A stretch of 64,000 nt of DNA, taken from the NCBI GenBank assembly GCA_023419375.1, contig JAEZYD010000003.1, positions 1 through 64,000 of the forward strand, given 5' to 3'. Origin of the DNA: Pseudomonadota bacterium (lineage in GTDB: Bacteria; Desulfobacterota; Desulfovibrionia; Desulfovibrionales; Desulfovibrionaceae). The notes below the pieces were generated by a model. That model was not told where the DNA came from. It ran no database searches and was given only the letters and a program-made list of their open reading frames with translations. Position numbers and translations under genes: made by a program. Positions 27,108 to 35,530 of this stretch are shown here, piece by piece; the stretch's first letter is position 1; every line of letters starts with the position of its first letter.

Positions 27108-28223
27108 TCACCTCGCCTTCACGTTGAGCACAAGAATGCCCACCACCGTACCGCTTTCCAGGTAGACCGTGGGAGGCCGCTCAAAATTCTTCTCAAAGAT
27201 TTTCCCGGCCTTTTCTCCCACCTTGCCCGCCGCAATCCAGGCCTGATCCGCAGGGCTATAAGTGTTCCAGACCATCTGATCCGTGGTTTGGCCGTTCATC
27301 CCGCCCCCATAGCTTCCGTAGATGGTGCTCTGTGCGCCGCTGTACTTTTTGGCGTTGGACAGACCTTCCAGAAAGGCCGTGGCAATAAGCCCTCCCCAGC
27401 GGCTGAAGAAATGCGTATCCACCGAAGAGGCCACAGAGGCTTCAGACGTGGCCGGGTCAACCGCATAGCCCTCAATCTGGGCATCCGAACCATCCGGCAG
27501 AATGACTCTGGTGAAGGCGAGTACCAGCCGTTCTTCAAAACGCTGAAACTTGCCAAGGAGACGTGCGTTTTTGAGCTTGCCCGAAGCCACCGTGGCCATG
27601 ACGGCAGAAGGAACGTCAGAATTTACGCCAGTGTCGATGACGGCGTAGAGAAGATCGCCAGGCTTCAAAGTCAGAGTGTTGGATGCCAGTGACTCCCCAT
27701 CGCTGGACACAAACGCAGGGGCAGGGAGGGGTTTGTCCTTGGAAAAATCATGCACAAAAACGACTTTTCCCTGTTCCACAGATACCGAGGATAATTTGGC
27801 ATCCAGAGCCGCTAGGTCTTCCAACATCCTTTTTTGCAGGGTGTTGTCCGTGCGCGGAGCCTGTATAGGAGCCACACGCGGAGGCGTGACCGGCGGGGGA
27901 GGCGGGGGTGTGTCTTGCTTTCGTGTTACTGCCGGGGTTTTGGTGCCCACAGGCGTGGGAATAAAGCTCTCGCCCGCTGCAAGGGCACTGTTGGCCTTTT
28001 GCTGGTCGTGAGCTTCCAGCTTTTTGTTGTACTCTTCCGAGCCTTCACCGCCCGCCTGCCCTTTGACGGAATCCGTGCGGGCCGAGGCCAGCGTGGCCGA
28101 AGCCGAAGGCTTTTTCGGCGCGAACAGCGCCATGTAGCCCACCGCAAGGACAACGGTCACAGCCACTCCCAAAAGGGCGAACATGACGAAACGGCGTTTC
28201 TTTTCCGTGCTGGTGACGCTCAT
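27108..28223 (-). CDS. dotG: DotG/IcmE (TraO of IncI), VirB10-like channel protein
   Basis: The 371-residue product has one N-terminal membrane span (FVMFALLGVAVTVVLAVGYMALF), a proline-rich linker (TPPPPPPVTPPRVAPIQAPR), and a C-terminal VirB10-type domain (LKPGDLLYAVIDTGVNSDVP, then PDGSDAQIEGYAVDP and YLESGTVVGILVL). It links inner and outer membranes in the core complex. Legionella DotG has a long pentapeptide-repeat region that is absent here, as in TraO. The start at 28223 overlaps the dotH stop (ATGA); an in-frame upstream reading to 28379 runs inside dotH and is not used. Confidence 0.9.
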   Translation of the reverse strand: MSVTSTEKKRRFVMFALLGVAVTVVLAVGYMALFAPKKPSASATLASARTDSVKGQAGGEGSEEYNKKLEAHDQQKANSALAAGESFIPTPVGTKTPAVTRKQDTPPPPPPVTPPRVAPIQAPRTDNTLQKRMLEDLAALDAKLSSVSVEQGKVVFVHDFSKDKPLPAPAFVSSDGESLASNTLTLKPGDLLYAVIDTGVNSDVPSAVMATVASGKLKNARLLGKFQRFEERLVLAFTRVILPDGSDAQIEGYAVDPATSEASVASSVDTHFFSRWGGLIATAFLEGLSNAKKYSGAQSTIYGSYGGGMNGQTTDQMVWNTYSPADQAWIAAGKVGEKAGKIFEKNFERPPTVYLESGTVVGILVLNVKAR

Positions 28224-29293
28224 GGCTTCACCTCCCCATGCCCCTTGCCGGGTTCCGGGTCTTTCAGCACCAGGGTCTGCATTGTGCCGCCCACGGAGAG
28301 CATGATCCGTGATGTAACAGGCACCTCGTAGCACTTCATGTTGCCCGCGCCGTTGACCACCGCCGTCCAAGCAGGCCACATCATGCTGTGACTGGTGCGG
28401 ACGTAGTGATTTGCGCCGAGCTTCCAGACCTGCACCTTGTCCGGCGTGGGTTCCATGCGCACGCGAACGGCCCCTGCTGGCGGCACATGATCCAGAAAGG
28501 CTAACATGGAGGAGTTCACGGTTTCCTTGATGTCCTCAATGACCGGCACTTTGGCGCGTGGGCCATGCTGGGAAATCTGAAAGAGCACCAGGGCGTCCGC
28601 CTTGCGCTCCGGCCCGCGCACAGAATCCGATTCCAGCCGGATGACCAGCGGAATGTCCTGTTTCTCCAGCGTCACGACCAGGGTTGTGGTGCCGTAGGCC
28701 TGTATGGGCGTGATGTTCAACAGATTGCCGTCCGGCAGTTCAGGGCGCAGAACTTGGAAAAACGAAGGCCCACCGTTGGTGACGGAAGTGATGGGCCAGG
28801 GCTGCCCCGTGGAATCGTGGATGAGCAGCGAGGTGGCAATATTGGCCGTGGTGAACACCCGCACCGGCGCACTGCCAGGTTCCAGCGACACCCGCGCTGT
28901 ACGCGAGGCCAGTGAAGGCGACACCGGCAGCAAAGCCCGCTCGCGCTGATCCGACCGCTCCCGGTACTCCTGAATCTGACTGTCATCCAGCGGCATCATC
29001 TGACGCAGGCTTTCTTGAAACAGTGTTTGGGCATCGGGCTTTTTGCCTTCCTGGGGCAAAGCAGCCGTAACGGCAGGCGCAGCTGGAGTTGGAGGCACAG
29101 CCGGGGTAGCCGTGACAGGATCTGCCGTTGTAGGTCTTTGAGCGTCCGTTTGACCTAGGACAATGCCCTGCTGCCCGATGACGGGGGCAGGTGGTGCCAC
29201 AGGCACAGGCGGCTGTTCCGCCGCCCAGGCCATGCTTCCCCAGAGCAGCACAAGTAGTGCCGGGAGCAGACGAAAAATGTGTTGTCGTTTCAC
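28220..29293 (-). CDS. dotH: DotH/IcmK (TraN of IncI) outer-membrane core protein
   Basis: The 357-residue product has a signal peptide (RLLPALLVLLWGSMAWAAE), a Pro/Ala-rich linker, and the IcmK/TraN domain: VRVFTTANIATSLLIHDSTG, SFFQVLRPELPDGNLLNITP and PVIRLESD-type strands. With DotC and DotD it forms the outer-membrane ring. The start is GTG at 29293, because AAGGAG lies 6 bases upstream; reading from 29314 would place that ribosome site inside the gene. It lies 24 bp behind the rep-like gene, so it may share its transcript. Confidence 0.88.
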   Translation of the reverse strand: MKRQHIFRLLPALLVLLWGSMAWAAEQPPVPVAPPAPVIGQQGIVLGQTDAQRPTTADPVTATPAVPPTPAAPAVTAALPQEGKKPDAQTLFQESLRQMMPLDDSQIQEYRERSDQRERALLPVSPSLASRTARVSLEPGSAPVRVFTTANIATSLLIHDSTGQPWPITSVTNGGPSFFQVLRPELPDGNLLNITPIQAYGTTTLVVTLEKQDIPLVIRLESDSVRGPERKADALVLFQISQHGPRAKVPVIEDIKETVNSSMLAFLDHVPPAGAVRVRMEPTPDKVQVWKLGANHYVRTSHSMMWPAWTAVVNGAGNMKCYEVPVTSRIMLSVGGTMQTLVLKDPEPGKGHGEVKP

Positions 29294-29317
29294 TGAAATC
29301 TCCTTGGTTTGCAATCG

Positions 29318-30499
29318 TCACATGGCTCTGGCCAGGGCCGGAGACACAGGCTGTCGTGAAAACATTGGGTGATGCGGCAAGAGAGCACCGAAGGCGGTGA
29401 GCTTGTTGCCTCGTGGCTCAGTGAACGCCCCAAACGCGGTCTGTGCCGTGCGTTCCGGCACGACAGGTTTCCGCCATGCCGCTTCTTCGCAACGCCGCTT
29501 GAAGGCTTGCAGAAATTCGCCAATACCAAGCTGATTGTCGGCAGGCACGTCAGAAGGCGTGGGCGCACGATGTGTGTTGTGCAGGTGCATCCACAGACCA
29601 AAGGCCATTGGCCTGATCCAGGGCTTGTCGTGAATTTGAAAGCTCTTGGCAAAGGCATCAAAGCGGGGTCTGAGAGCTTCGCGCTCTCTGGCTCGTGCAG
29701 CATTGTTGGCTTCCTCTTTTTGCTGCATAGCCTGAAGGGCAGCGACAGATCGCTGTCTGGCTTCTGCCTCATTGGCGGCTGCCATCACGTCATCATCCAG
29801 CCAACGCTGACCTTTTAGCCAGTTGCTCATCTGCGGCACAAAGCGGCCTTGTTCACGCTGCCAGGTCTCCGAGGTCATGAAATGCCTGATGCTGGATTCA
29901 ATTCGAGACAAAGGCGGCAACAAGCCCTCTCGCTGGAGACGTAGCCAGGCAGAACGGGCAAGGCCCTTGGCCTCTTTTTTGGGGTAGAGTTCCCATACTT
30001 TTTCAAAATTAGAGACAGACACACCCCCTCCCCCTGACACGGAAGGTAGAGGCGAGGCCGCAAAATCTGGCAACGCAGAACGCACGGGGGGTAAGGGGGG
30101 ATTTTGTATTTCTCTTTGCTTGTTAAGAGTATTTATGTAGCCAACTTTTGGCTGTGGGCAGGCAGAGTCTGCCTGACGGCAGGCAGGATTTGCCTCTTGG
30201 CTTACCGACTTCAACGCAGCCGGTTCCAACATATAATAAACGGATGAGCGGTATTGCTCACGCCGAACATGCACGAGCTTGATTCCTACCAGCTCGGCCA
30301 GGTACTTCTTAACGCTGCTCACACTGCACGAAAGCCGAGCGGCCAGCTTGGCCTGGGAGGGCCAGCAGCGGTCGTTGTCCGAAGCGTAATTGCACAGCAG
30401 GGCATACATAATTTTGGCTCCAAAACTGATTGAGGTTTCCAACACAAATTGCGGTAAAATCGGCCCGTGAATCCGTCCTCTTGGTGCAAATGTCTGCAT
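29318..30499 (-). CDS. Replication-initiator-like protein with N-terminal winged helix, 393 aa
   Basis: The N-terminal domain (FGAKIMYALLCNYASDNDRCWPSQAKLAARL, then CSVSSVKKYLAEL) is a helix-turn-helix of the HTH_36 type found in plasmid replication and phage primosome proteins. The middle has VWELYPKKEAKGLARSAWLRL and a WQREQGRFVPQMSNWLKGQRW motif, seen in plasmid and phage replication proteins. The start at 30499 is chosen because the domain begins soon after; a longer reading to 30598 has no ribosome site. It lies upstream of dotH, so replication and transfer genes may be co-regulated. Replication of the excised element is inferred, not shown. Confidence 0.65.
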   Translation of the reverse strand: MQTFAPRGRIHGPILPQFVLETSISFGAKIMYALLCNYASDNDRCWPSQAKLAARLSCSVSSVKKYLAELVGIKLVHVRREQYRSSVYYMLEPAALKSVSQEANPACRQADSACPQPKVGYINTLNKQREIQNPPLPPVRSALPDFAASPLPSVSGGGGVSVSNFEKVWELYPKKEAKGLARSAWLRLQREGLLPPLSRIESSIRHFMTSETWQREQGRFVPQMSNWLKGQRWLDDDVMAAANEAEARQRSVAALQAMQQKEEANNAARAREREALRPRFDAFAKSFQIHDKPWIRPMAFGLWMHLHNTHRAPTPSDVPADNQLGIGEFLQAFKRRCEEAAWRKPVVPERTAQTAFGAFTEPRGNKLTAFGALLPHHPMFSRQPVSPALARAM

Positions 30500-30565
30500 G
30501 GTTCGCGCTCTCTTCCCCAAGCGGGGTAGGCCGAAAAAAAGCAAAAACAAGCAGACTCGATGCAC

Positions 30566-30593
30566 TTGACAAAGAGGAACCTTGCGGTTTAGT
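30566..30593 (+). promoter_or_regulatory. Promoter divergent from the rep-like gene
   Basis: A consensus TTGACA at 30,566-30,571, a 16-base spacer, and TTTAGT at 30,588-30,593 point away from the rep-like gene. The start point would be near 30,600. No reading frame follows, but a terminator hairpin does (30,631-30,662). Confidence 0.5.
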
Positions 30594-30599
30594 GTCATC

Positions 30600-30662
30600 T
30601 CACTGCAAAGAGAGATTTCACTCTGCTGATAAGCCGATACGCGCCAACGTATTGGCTTTTCG
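30600..30662 (+). ncRNA. Candidate ~60-nt RNA upstream of the rep-like gene
   Basis: It lies between the promoter above and a terminator-like hairpin. The arms AAGCCGATACG (30,631-30,641) and CGTATTGGCTT (30,648-30,658) pair over 11 bp with one G-U, followed by TTTTCGCC. The length and position resemble counter-transcribed RNAs that control plasmid rep genes. It would be antisense only if the rep message starts to the right of 30,660, which I cannot show. Confidence 0.35.
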
Positions 30663-31120
30663 CCTTTCTAGGCCTTGGTTTTCCTCAACGTGTTTCCTTT
30701 GCTTGAGGTGATTGTCTGAGCGGCTGGCTCGTCAGGCCGTGGGCACCACCCACGACGACCCCGCACCTGCATGACGCAAGTTCCCCTGCTGCTGTGGCGT
30801 AGAGCCACAAGCACAAGAGCGCGAGGTTTCGCCCTTCTTCCGTGAACACGGGAGGGGGGCGAATTTTTTGTGAGGGAGCGTGTACCGTGAAAGGAGACTG
30901 GGACTGAGAAAACAAAAAAGCCCCCCTTGGGCATTCGAGACGAATGACCAAGAAGAGCTTTGACAAGGTGAGCTTTGTAAGGGAAGGACGCGCCGCAAGC
31001 GCAGAGAGTCTCCCCCACGAAAGGTGGGGGCAGCGACAAGTGGGTACCCCAAGAAATTTTAGCAAATTTCCAGGGGTGGGGGCATAGTGGGGGAGAATTG
31101 CTGTGGGGGAAAAAGAAAAG
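30663..31120. other. Non-coding end of the element: inverted repeats, no gene
   Basis: About 460 bp carry no reading frame I would defend. CTTGGGCATTC (30,926-30,936) pairs with GAATGACCAAG (30,942-30,952) over 10 of 11 bases around GAGAC. On the minus strand it is followed by GGGGGGC and a T-run, so it could be a terminator. At 31,047-31,078 an inverted repeat is built from GAAATTT-TAGC-AAATTTC flanked by ACCCC and GGGGT. GTGGGGG recurs several times at 31,025-31,110. An origin of transfer or attachment region is plausible but unproven. Confidence 0.4.
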
Positions 31121-31153
31121 CGGGCTAAAAGAAAGACTTTTTCTTCTAACCCG
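31121..31153 (-). terminator. Rho-independent terminator of tRNA-Leu(CAG)
   Basis: On the minus strand CGGGTTAGAAGAAA pairs with TTTCTTTTAGCCCG over 14 bp including two G-U pairs, followed by CTTTTCTTTTTCC. It begins 12 bases after the tRNA CCA end. Confidence 0.7.
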
Positions 31154-31165
31154 TTGATTTTCTTA

Positions 31166-31252
31166 TGGTGCCGAAGGGGAGACTCGAACTCCCATGCCCT
31201 TGCGAGCACTAGACCCTGAACCTAGCGTGTCTACCAATTCCACCACTTCGGC
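31166..31252 (-). tRNA. tRNA-Leu, anticodon CAG
   Basis: The minus strand gives an 87-base tRNA with encoded CCA. The acceptor arms are GCCGAAG and CTTCGGC, the D-arm has GGAATTGGTAGAC, the anticodon arm is CTAGG-TTCAGGG-TCTAG, there is a long class II variable arm, and the T-loop is GTTCGAGTC. It reads CUG codons. The conjugative element abuts its 3' end, the usual integration target, which suggests this tRNA is the attachment gene. Confidence 0.95.
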
Positions 31253-31260
31253 GCGAAGAT

Positions 31261-31289
31261 GTGTTTACGCCAACGGGGGGTGGCTGGCA
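31261..31289 (-). promoter_or_regulatory. Promoter of tRNA-Leu(CAG)
   Basis: On the minus strand TTGCCA (31,284-31,289), a 17-base spacer, and TAAACA (31,261-31,266) stand 8 bases before the tRNA 5' end. Confidence 0.55.
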
Positions 31290-31644
31290 AGCATTTTTTT
31301 TGATTTCGGCAAAAAAAGTTTATTGCGGCAAGTATGATAGGTCTCAATTTCTTCAAAAGTTGGCTTCTGGGGCCGAATTTTGGGCAGATCAGGGGTGTTG
31401 GGTGCAAATGCCTCTCTTGTCACTGCCAGGGGCCGCCTGTGGCCGAGGCAGTTCAGCCGCCGTGGCGGGCGCTTCGCGTAACCTCTTTTATCAATAATAT
31501 AGGGGCAACCTTAGAATCGCCTGATTAATGCGTGGGCACCATGCTTGCTTACCTGGGCCGACAGCTCTGCTTTCCGCAACCTGTGTCTTCCGTGCCTTTT
31601 GGGGGCTGGCCAGTGCGCAGGGAGTCTCCCAAATGTGCGGGTAT

Positions 31645-31660
31645 TGGCCCATATATTGCA
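31645..31660 (+). promoter_or_regulatory. Sigma54-type promoter for the flgF operon
   Basis: TGGCCCATATATTGCA has the sigma54 elements GG (31,646-47) and GC (31,658-59) with exactly 10 bases between. It lies 83 bp before the flgF start. Class II flagellar operons are sigma54-dependent in many proteobacteria. The remaining 31,290-31,640 holds no gene I can support. Confidence 0.6.
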
Positions 31661-31742
31661 AAAGCTCTGGCAAGGGCCATCAGGCCCGAGGTAGACGGCG
31701 GCGCTTCACTTTTAGCGCTGCTGCCAACACAAGGAGCTGCTT

Positions 31743-32537
31743 ATGCAAGCAGGCATGTTTAGCGGACTTTTTGCCGCGCTGACCACAGAACACCGTATGG
31801 ATTTCATCGCCAATAATTTGGCGAACGTGAATACGCGCGGCTACAAGCGGGAAACGCTGGCGTTCAAGGACACCATGCCCACCTTTGCTTTTGACGAGAT
31901 TCGGGAGCCGATTTTGAACCTCAAGTCTACGCCCCTGTTTCCCGAACCGATGAATGCCGCAAGGGTTCGCTTGGCCGTTTCGCACACAGATTTTTCGCAA
32001 GGATCCATGCAATATACCGGCAACGATCTTGATGTTGCCATTAACGGCGACAACGCCTTTTTCCGCGTCACTACGCCTACGGGGCAGTACCTCACGCGCA
32101 ACGGAGCTTTTGTGCTCAACAGCGATGGCGTCCTTATGACGCCGCAGGGCTACACCGTGCAAGGCGCTGGCGGTCTTATCAACGTCCCGGCTGGTACGCG
32201 TCATTTGCAGATCAGCGGTGATGGTCAGATACTTGCTGATGGCAACGTTATTGACCAGTTGACCCTGGTCAGCGTGAACAACCCGCAGAATCTTGAAAAA
32301 ATGGGCGGTAACCTCTTTCGCCCGCGCGATGGTGTTCAGGTTGTTGAAGGCAATGCCTACGACAATGGCGCGCGTGTCGAGCAGGGCTTTACGGAAGCCG
32401 CCAATGTGGAAGTTGTGTCCGAAATGGTCAACATGATCGAAGTGCAGCGCCAGTTTGAAGCCTATCAAAAGGTCATGCAGACCTCAGACACGCTGGATCG
32501 AGCCGCCAACGAAAAAGTGGGCCGCCGCCAGGGTTAA
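31743..32537 (+). CDS. flgF: Flagellar proximal rod protein FlgF
   Basis: The 264-residue product starts FSGLFAALTTEHRMDFIANN with the rod/hook motif ANNLANVNTRGYK. It ends with VVSEMVNMIEVQRQFEAYQK, the coiled C-terminal tail shared by axial rod proteins. FlgF is one of the rod subunits between the MS ring and the hook. The ATG follows CAAGGAGCTGCTT. It is the first gene of the operon, behind a sigma54-type promoter. Confidence 0.9.
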   Translation: MQAGMFSGLFAALTTEHRMDFIANNLANVNTRGYKRETLAFKDTMPTFAFDEIREPILNLKSTPLFPEPMNAARVRLAVSHTDFSQGSMQYTGNDLDVAINGDNAFFRVTTPTGQYLTRNGAFVLNSDGVLMTPQGYTVQGAGGLINVPAGTRHLQISGDGQILADGNVIDQLTLVSVNNPQNLEKMGGNLFRPRDGVQVVEGNAYDNGARVEQGFTEAANVEVVSEMVNMIEVQRQFEAYQKVMQTSDTLDRAANEKVGRRQG

Positions 32538-32596
32538 CCGGTGATGGTTTAGCAGCAACCGGCAGCCGCGCTGGTTATGTATAAGGAGAAATTCCC

Positions 32597-33382
32597 ATGA
32601 TGCGATCGCTTTGGACAGGCGCCACCGGCATGGTGGCCCAACAGCTCAATATCGACGTGATTTCCAACAACCTGGCCAACGTCAACACCACGGGCTTTAA
32701 AAAGAGCAGGGCAGAGTTTGAAGATCTCATGTACCAGACCATGCGTGTGGCCGGCGCCATCACCGAGGGTGACAACCGCCTGCCTGTAGGTATTCAGGTC
32801 GGTATGGGCGCTCGTCCCACGGCTGTGCACAAGTTTTTTACGCAGGGCGATTTTCAGAATACCGGCAACACTCTGGACGTAGCCATTGAAGGCGACGGCT
32901 TTTTCCAGGTGGATGTGAACGGCGAGCTCATGTACACGCGCGCCGGTTCCTTCAAGCTCAATCAGGACGGCACCGTGGTCACCGCCAACGGCTACATTCT
33001 GCAACCGCAGTTTGCCGTGCCCGCGCAAACCAAGACCATCTCCATTTCATCCTCCGGTCACATGGCGGCTCTGGATGCGCAGGGGCAGGAACTGGCCGGG
33101 GCCGAATTGCCGCTCTACACCTTTATCAATCCGGCTGGCCTTGATGCCCGTGGGCGCAACCTCTACACGCCCACCCAGGCTTCGGGCGATGCCACAGAAG
33201 GCGTGCCCGGCACAGACAATGTGGGCACCCTGGCTCAGGGTTTTCTGGAAATGTCCAACGTGGAAGTCGTGGACGAAATGGTGAACATGATTGTGGGCCA
33301 GCGCGCCTATGAAGTAAACTCAAAGTCCATTCAGACATCAGACGCCATGCTGGGCATCGCTGTGCAGCTCAAGCGCAGTTAG
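32597..33382 (+). CDS. flgG: Flagellar distal rod protein FlgG
   Basis: The 261-residue product has the N-terminal motif ISNNLANVNTTGFKKSRAEFE, DLMYQT, and the C-terminal VDEMVNMIVGQRAYEVNSK with IQTSDAML. This is a standard full-length FlgG, the outermost rod segment. The start follows AAGGAGAAATTCCC. It lies 59 bp behind flgF in the same operon. Confidence 0.93.
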   Translation: MMRSLWTGATGMVAQQLNIDVISNNLANVNTTGFKKSRAEFEDLMYQTMRVAGAITEGDNRLPVGIQVGMGARPTAVHKFFTQGDFQNTGNTLDVAIEGDGFFQVDVNGELMYTRAGSFKLNQDGTVVTANGYILQPQFAVPAQTKTISISSSGHMAALDAQGQELAGAELPLYTFINPAGLDARGRNLYTPTQASGDATEGVPGTDNVGTLAQGFLEMSNVEVVDEMVNMIVGQRAYEVNSKSIQTSDAMLGIAVQLKRS

Positions 33383-33522
33383 GGCTGACTGTTATTAAAA
33401 ATTTGTCTGTTTGCGCTGATTTTGAAAAATCCGCGCCACTAAAAGCTTGCATGGCGATGGCAATAATGCTGCGTCGCGGTCATGCAGGCATCTGAGCGTG
33501 AAAAGACTTAGGGGTATGCGTC

Positions 33523-34752
33523 ATGCGGTTTTTGCAGGTCATATGGGCAATGCGGGATGGTCAGGTGCTGCCTTTGCGCGCGCTTCTGGCTGCGGCTCTG
33601 GTGTGCTGTCTGTGGGCTACGGCCACGGTGGCGGCCCCGCAGGGCGGCGTTCCCAGCGCCACCTGGCAGGATAATGATCGCAACCATCGTCGCTCGCCCA
33701 ATCAGATAGTCACCCAGTTGCGCACTCCCCAGGCTCAGGCTGGGCAAATGCCCCTTGCGGATGGTGCGCAGGATCAACGGGCCGCCAAGGCGCGCAACCA
33801 GCTTGCCGCAGGCGAAGCCCCCGTGGCGCAGGATGGCCAGCTCAACATGCTTGGCCCTGACGACTGGCGGCTCAAAATCCTTTCTGCGGCGGTCACCAAT
33901 TCAGATATGGTTTTGTTGGGTGATATTGCTGTTCCGCTGGGGCAGATGGGGCAGGATACCTGGGCGCAACTGCGCGTACAGCAACTTTGGCCTGCGCCCC
34001 CGGAAGAAGGCAAACCCCTGCAGATCAGTCATTCCCGCCTTTCTCAGGCTTTGCGGCAGGCCTTGGGCAAGGATGTTGCCGGGCGTTGCATTTTGCCATC
34101 TTCGCTGGTGATCCAGCGGGGGGGGCTGGTGTTCCATGAGGAAGACCTGCGTTCTTACGTGGTCAAAAGTCTGACGCCGCAATTGTCCGCCATGCCGGGG
34201 CAGGTGGAACTGAGCGATTTTCGGCTGCCGGATTACATTTTTTTGGCCCATGCGCAGCAGCGGGTGCAGCTTGAACCGGGCAAACTGTCGCCTGGTCGTG
34301 TGCCCTTGCGCTTTGCTGTGCAGGAAGTGGACGGCAACGTGCTTCGGCGTATTTCCGGCACGGTCAATCTCACGCTCTGGATAACGGCTCCGGCGGCATC
34401 GCGCCCCATGAACAAAGGGGAAGCTCTGGCGGCAGAGTCCGTCACCTTTATGAAGGTCAACGCCAGCCAGTTGCGCGATCTGCCCTGGGATGGGCGCGGC
34501 GGCCCCTGGCAGGTGAACCGCGCGCTGAACACCGGCGAGCCAATTTTACAAAGCGACCTTGTGAGCCAGTTGATGGTAAGGCGCGGCGATGTGGTCAACC
34601 TCATCTATATAAAGGGCAACCTGCGCATAGCCACGCAGGCCCAGGCCCTGGCCGACGGCGAGCCGGGGGCCACCATTGCGGTACGGAATCTGCAAACCAA
34701 AAAACAGGTATACGCCATTGTCAAAGATGGCAGCACCGTGGAAATCCACTAG
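33523..34752 (+). CDS. flgA: Flagellar P-ring assembly chaperone FlgA, long form
   Basis: The 409-residue product has a signal peptide (LRALLAAALVCCLWATATVAA), a variable Gln/Ala-rich segment to about residue 105, then the FlgA domain. The C-terminal SAF part includes RPMNKGEALAAESVTF and VKDGSTVEIH at the end. FlgA escorts FlgI subunits to the P ring. It is nearly twice the length of E. coli FlgA (219), mostly through the N-terminal extension. It lies 140 bp behind flgG and 27 bp before flgH. Confidence 0.85.
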   Translation: MRFLQVIWAMRDGQVLPLRALLAAALVCCLWATATVAAPQGGVPSATWQDNDRNHRRSPNQIVTQLRTPQAQAGQMPLADGAQDQRAAKARNQLAAGEAPVAQDGQLNMLGPDDWRLKILSAAVTNSDMVLLGDIAVPLGQMGQDTWAQLRVQQLWPAPPEEGKPLQISHSRLSQALRQALGKDVAGRCILPSSLVIQRGGLVFHEEDLRSYVVKSLTPQLSAMPGQVELSDFRLPDYIFLAHAQQRVQLEPGKLSPGRVPLRFAVQEVDGNVLRRISGTVNLTLWITAPAASRPMNKGEALAAESVTFMKVNASQLRDLPWDGRGGPWQVNRALNTGEPILQSDLVSQLMVRRGDVVNLIYIKGNLRIATQAQALADGEPGATIAVRNLQTKKQVYAIVKDGSTVEIH

Positions 34753-34779
34753 CGTTTAAAGGTGGAAGGAGAGGAGCAT

Positions 34780-35499
34780 ATGCAGGCACGATACATAATA
34801 CCCGTTCTGGCGCTGAGCTACCTGTTCTGCGTCGCCTGCGGCGGCAGCCCAACCCGGCGACCTGCACTGCATCCGCCGGTAACGCCGCCACAGGAATATC
34901 GGCAGGAGGCCAATTCGGCCAACAATCCGGGGTCGATTTTTGCCGCCAGCGAAACCGATACCCTTTTTGAAGACAGCCGCGCCCGCCGCGTAGGCGATAT
35001 TGTTGTGGTCAAACTGGTGGAAAATACCAAGGCCCAGAACAAGGCGGAAACTACAGCCAACAAGAAAGGCTCCAACGATTACGAGGTTTCCGCAATGTTC
35101 AACAGGGATCACGCAGGCTTCATTCCCTTTGTTCCCGTGGGGCCGCAGCCTGCGGTGGGCTTGCCCGTCCTGAATACGGGGTCTACCAGCGGTCTGACGG
35201 CCACGGGCAAGACCAAGCGTGAGAACTACGTGACCACCTCGCTGGCCACGCGCGTGCTCCGCGTGTTGCCGGGCGGCCTGATGGAGATTGAGGGCGCGCG
35301 CGAAATCCGCGTCAACGAGGAAACAGAATATATGGTTGTGCGCGGCATGATCCGCTCCAAGGACGTCAGCGCCGACAACAGCGTTCTTTCCACCCAGATT
35401 GCGGACGCAAGCATTGAATATTATGGCAAGGGCGTGCTGGCCGACAAGCAGAAGCCCGGCTGGTTCACACGGCTTATGGATAACGTCTGGCCCTTCTAG
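34780..35499 (+). CDS. flgH: Flagellar L-ring protein FlgH
   Basis: The 239-residue product is an outer-membrane lipoprotein; the lipidation cysteine is probably in FCVACGG near residue 18, a slightly unusual lipobox. GSIFAASETDTLFEDSRARR, VGDIVVVKLVENTKA and VRGMIRSKDVSADNSVLSTQ are FlgH motifs. The start at 34780 follows AAGGAGAGGAGCAT; reading from 34762 would begin upstream of that site. The operon ends here at a terminator, with no flgI behind it. Confidence 0.9.
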   Translation: MQARYIIPVLALSYLFCVACGGSPTRRPALHPPVTPPQEYRQEANSANNPGSIFAASETDTLFEDSRARRVGDIVVVKLVENTKAQNKAETTANKKGSNDYEVSAMFNRDHAGFIPFVPVGPQPAVGLPVLNTGSTSGLTATGKTKRENYVTTSLATRVLRVLPGGLMEIEGAREIRVNEETEYMVVRGMIRSKDVSADNSVLSTQIADASIEYYGKGVLADKQKPGWFTRLMDNVWPF

Positions 35500-35530
35500 G
35501 CGCTTTATCCACCTGTAGGATGATACCTGC

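Noticed and set aside
30685..31209. Minus-strand frames of 100-170 residues beside tRNA-Leu
   Set aside because: They run through the tRNA and hairpins, are low-complexity and lack ribosome sites.
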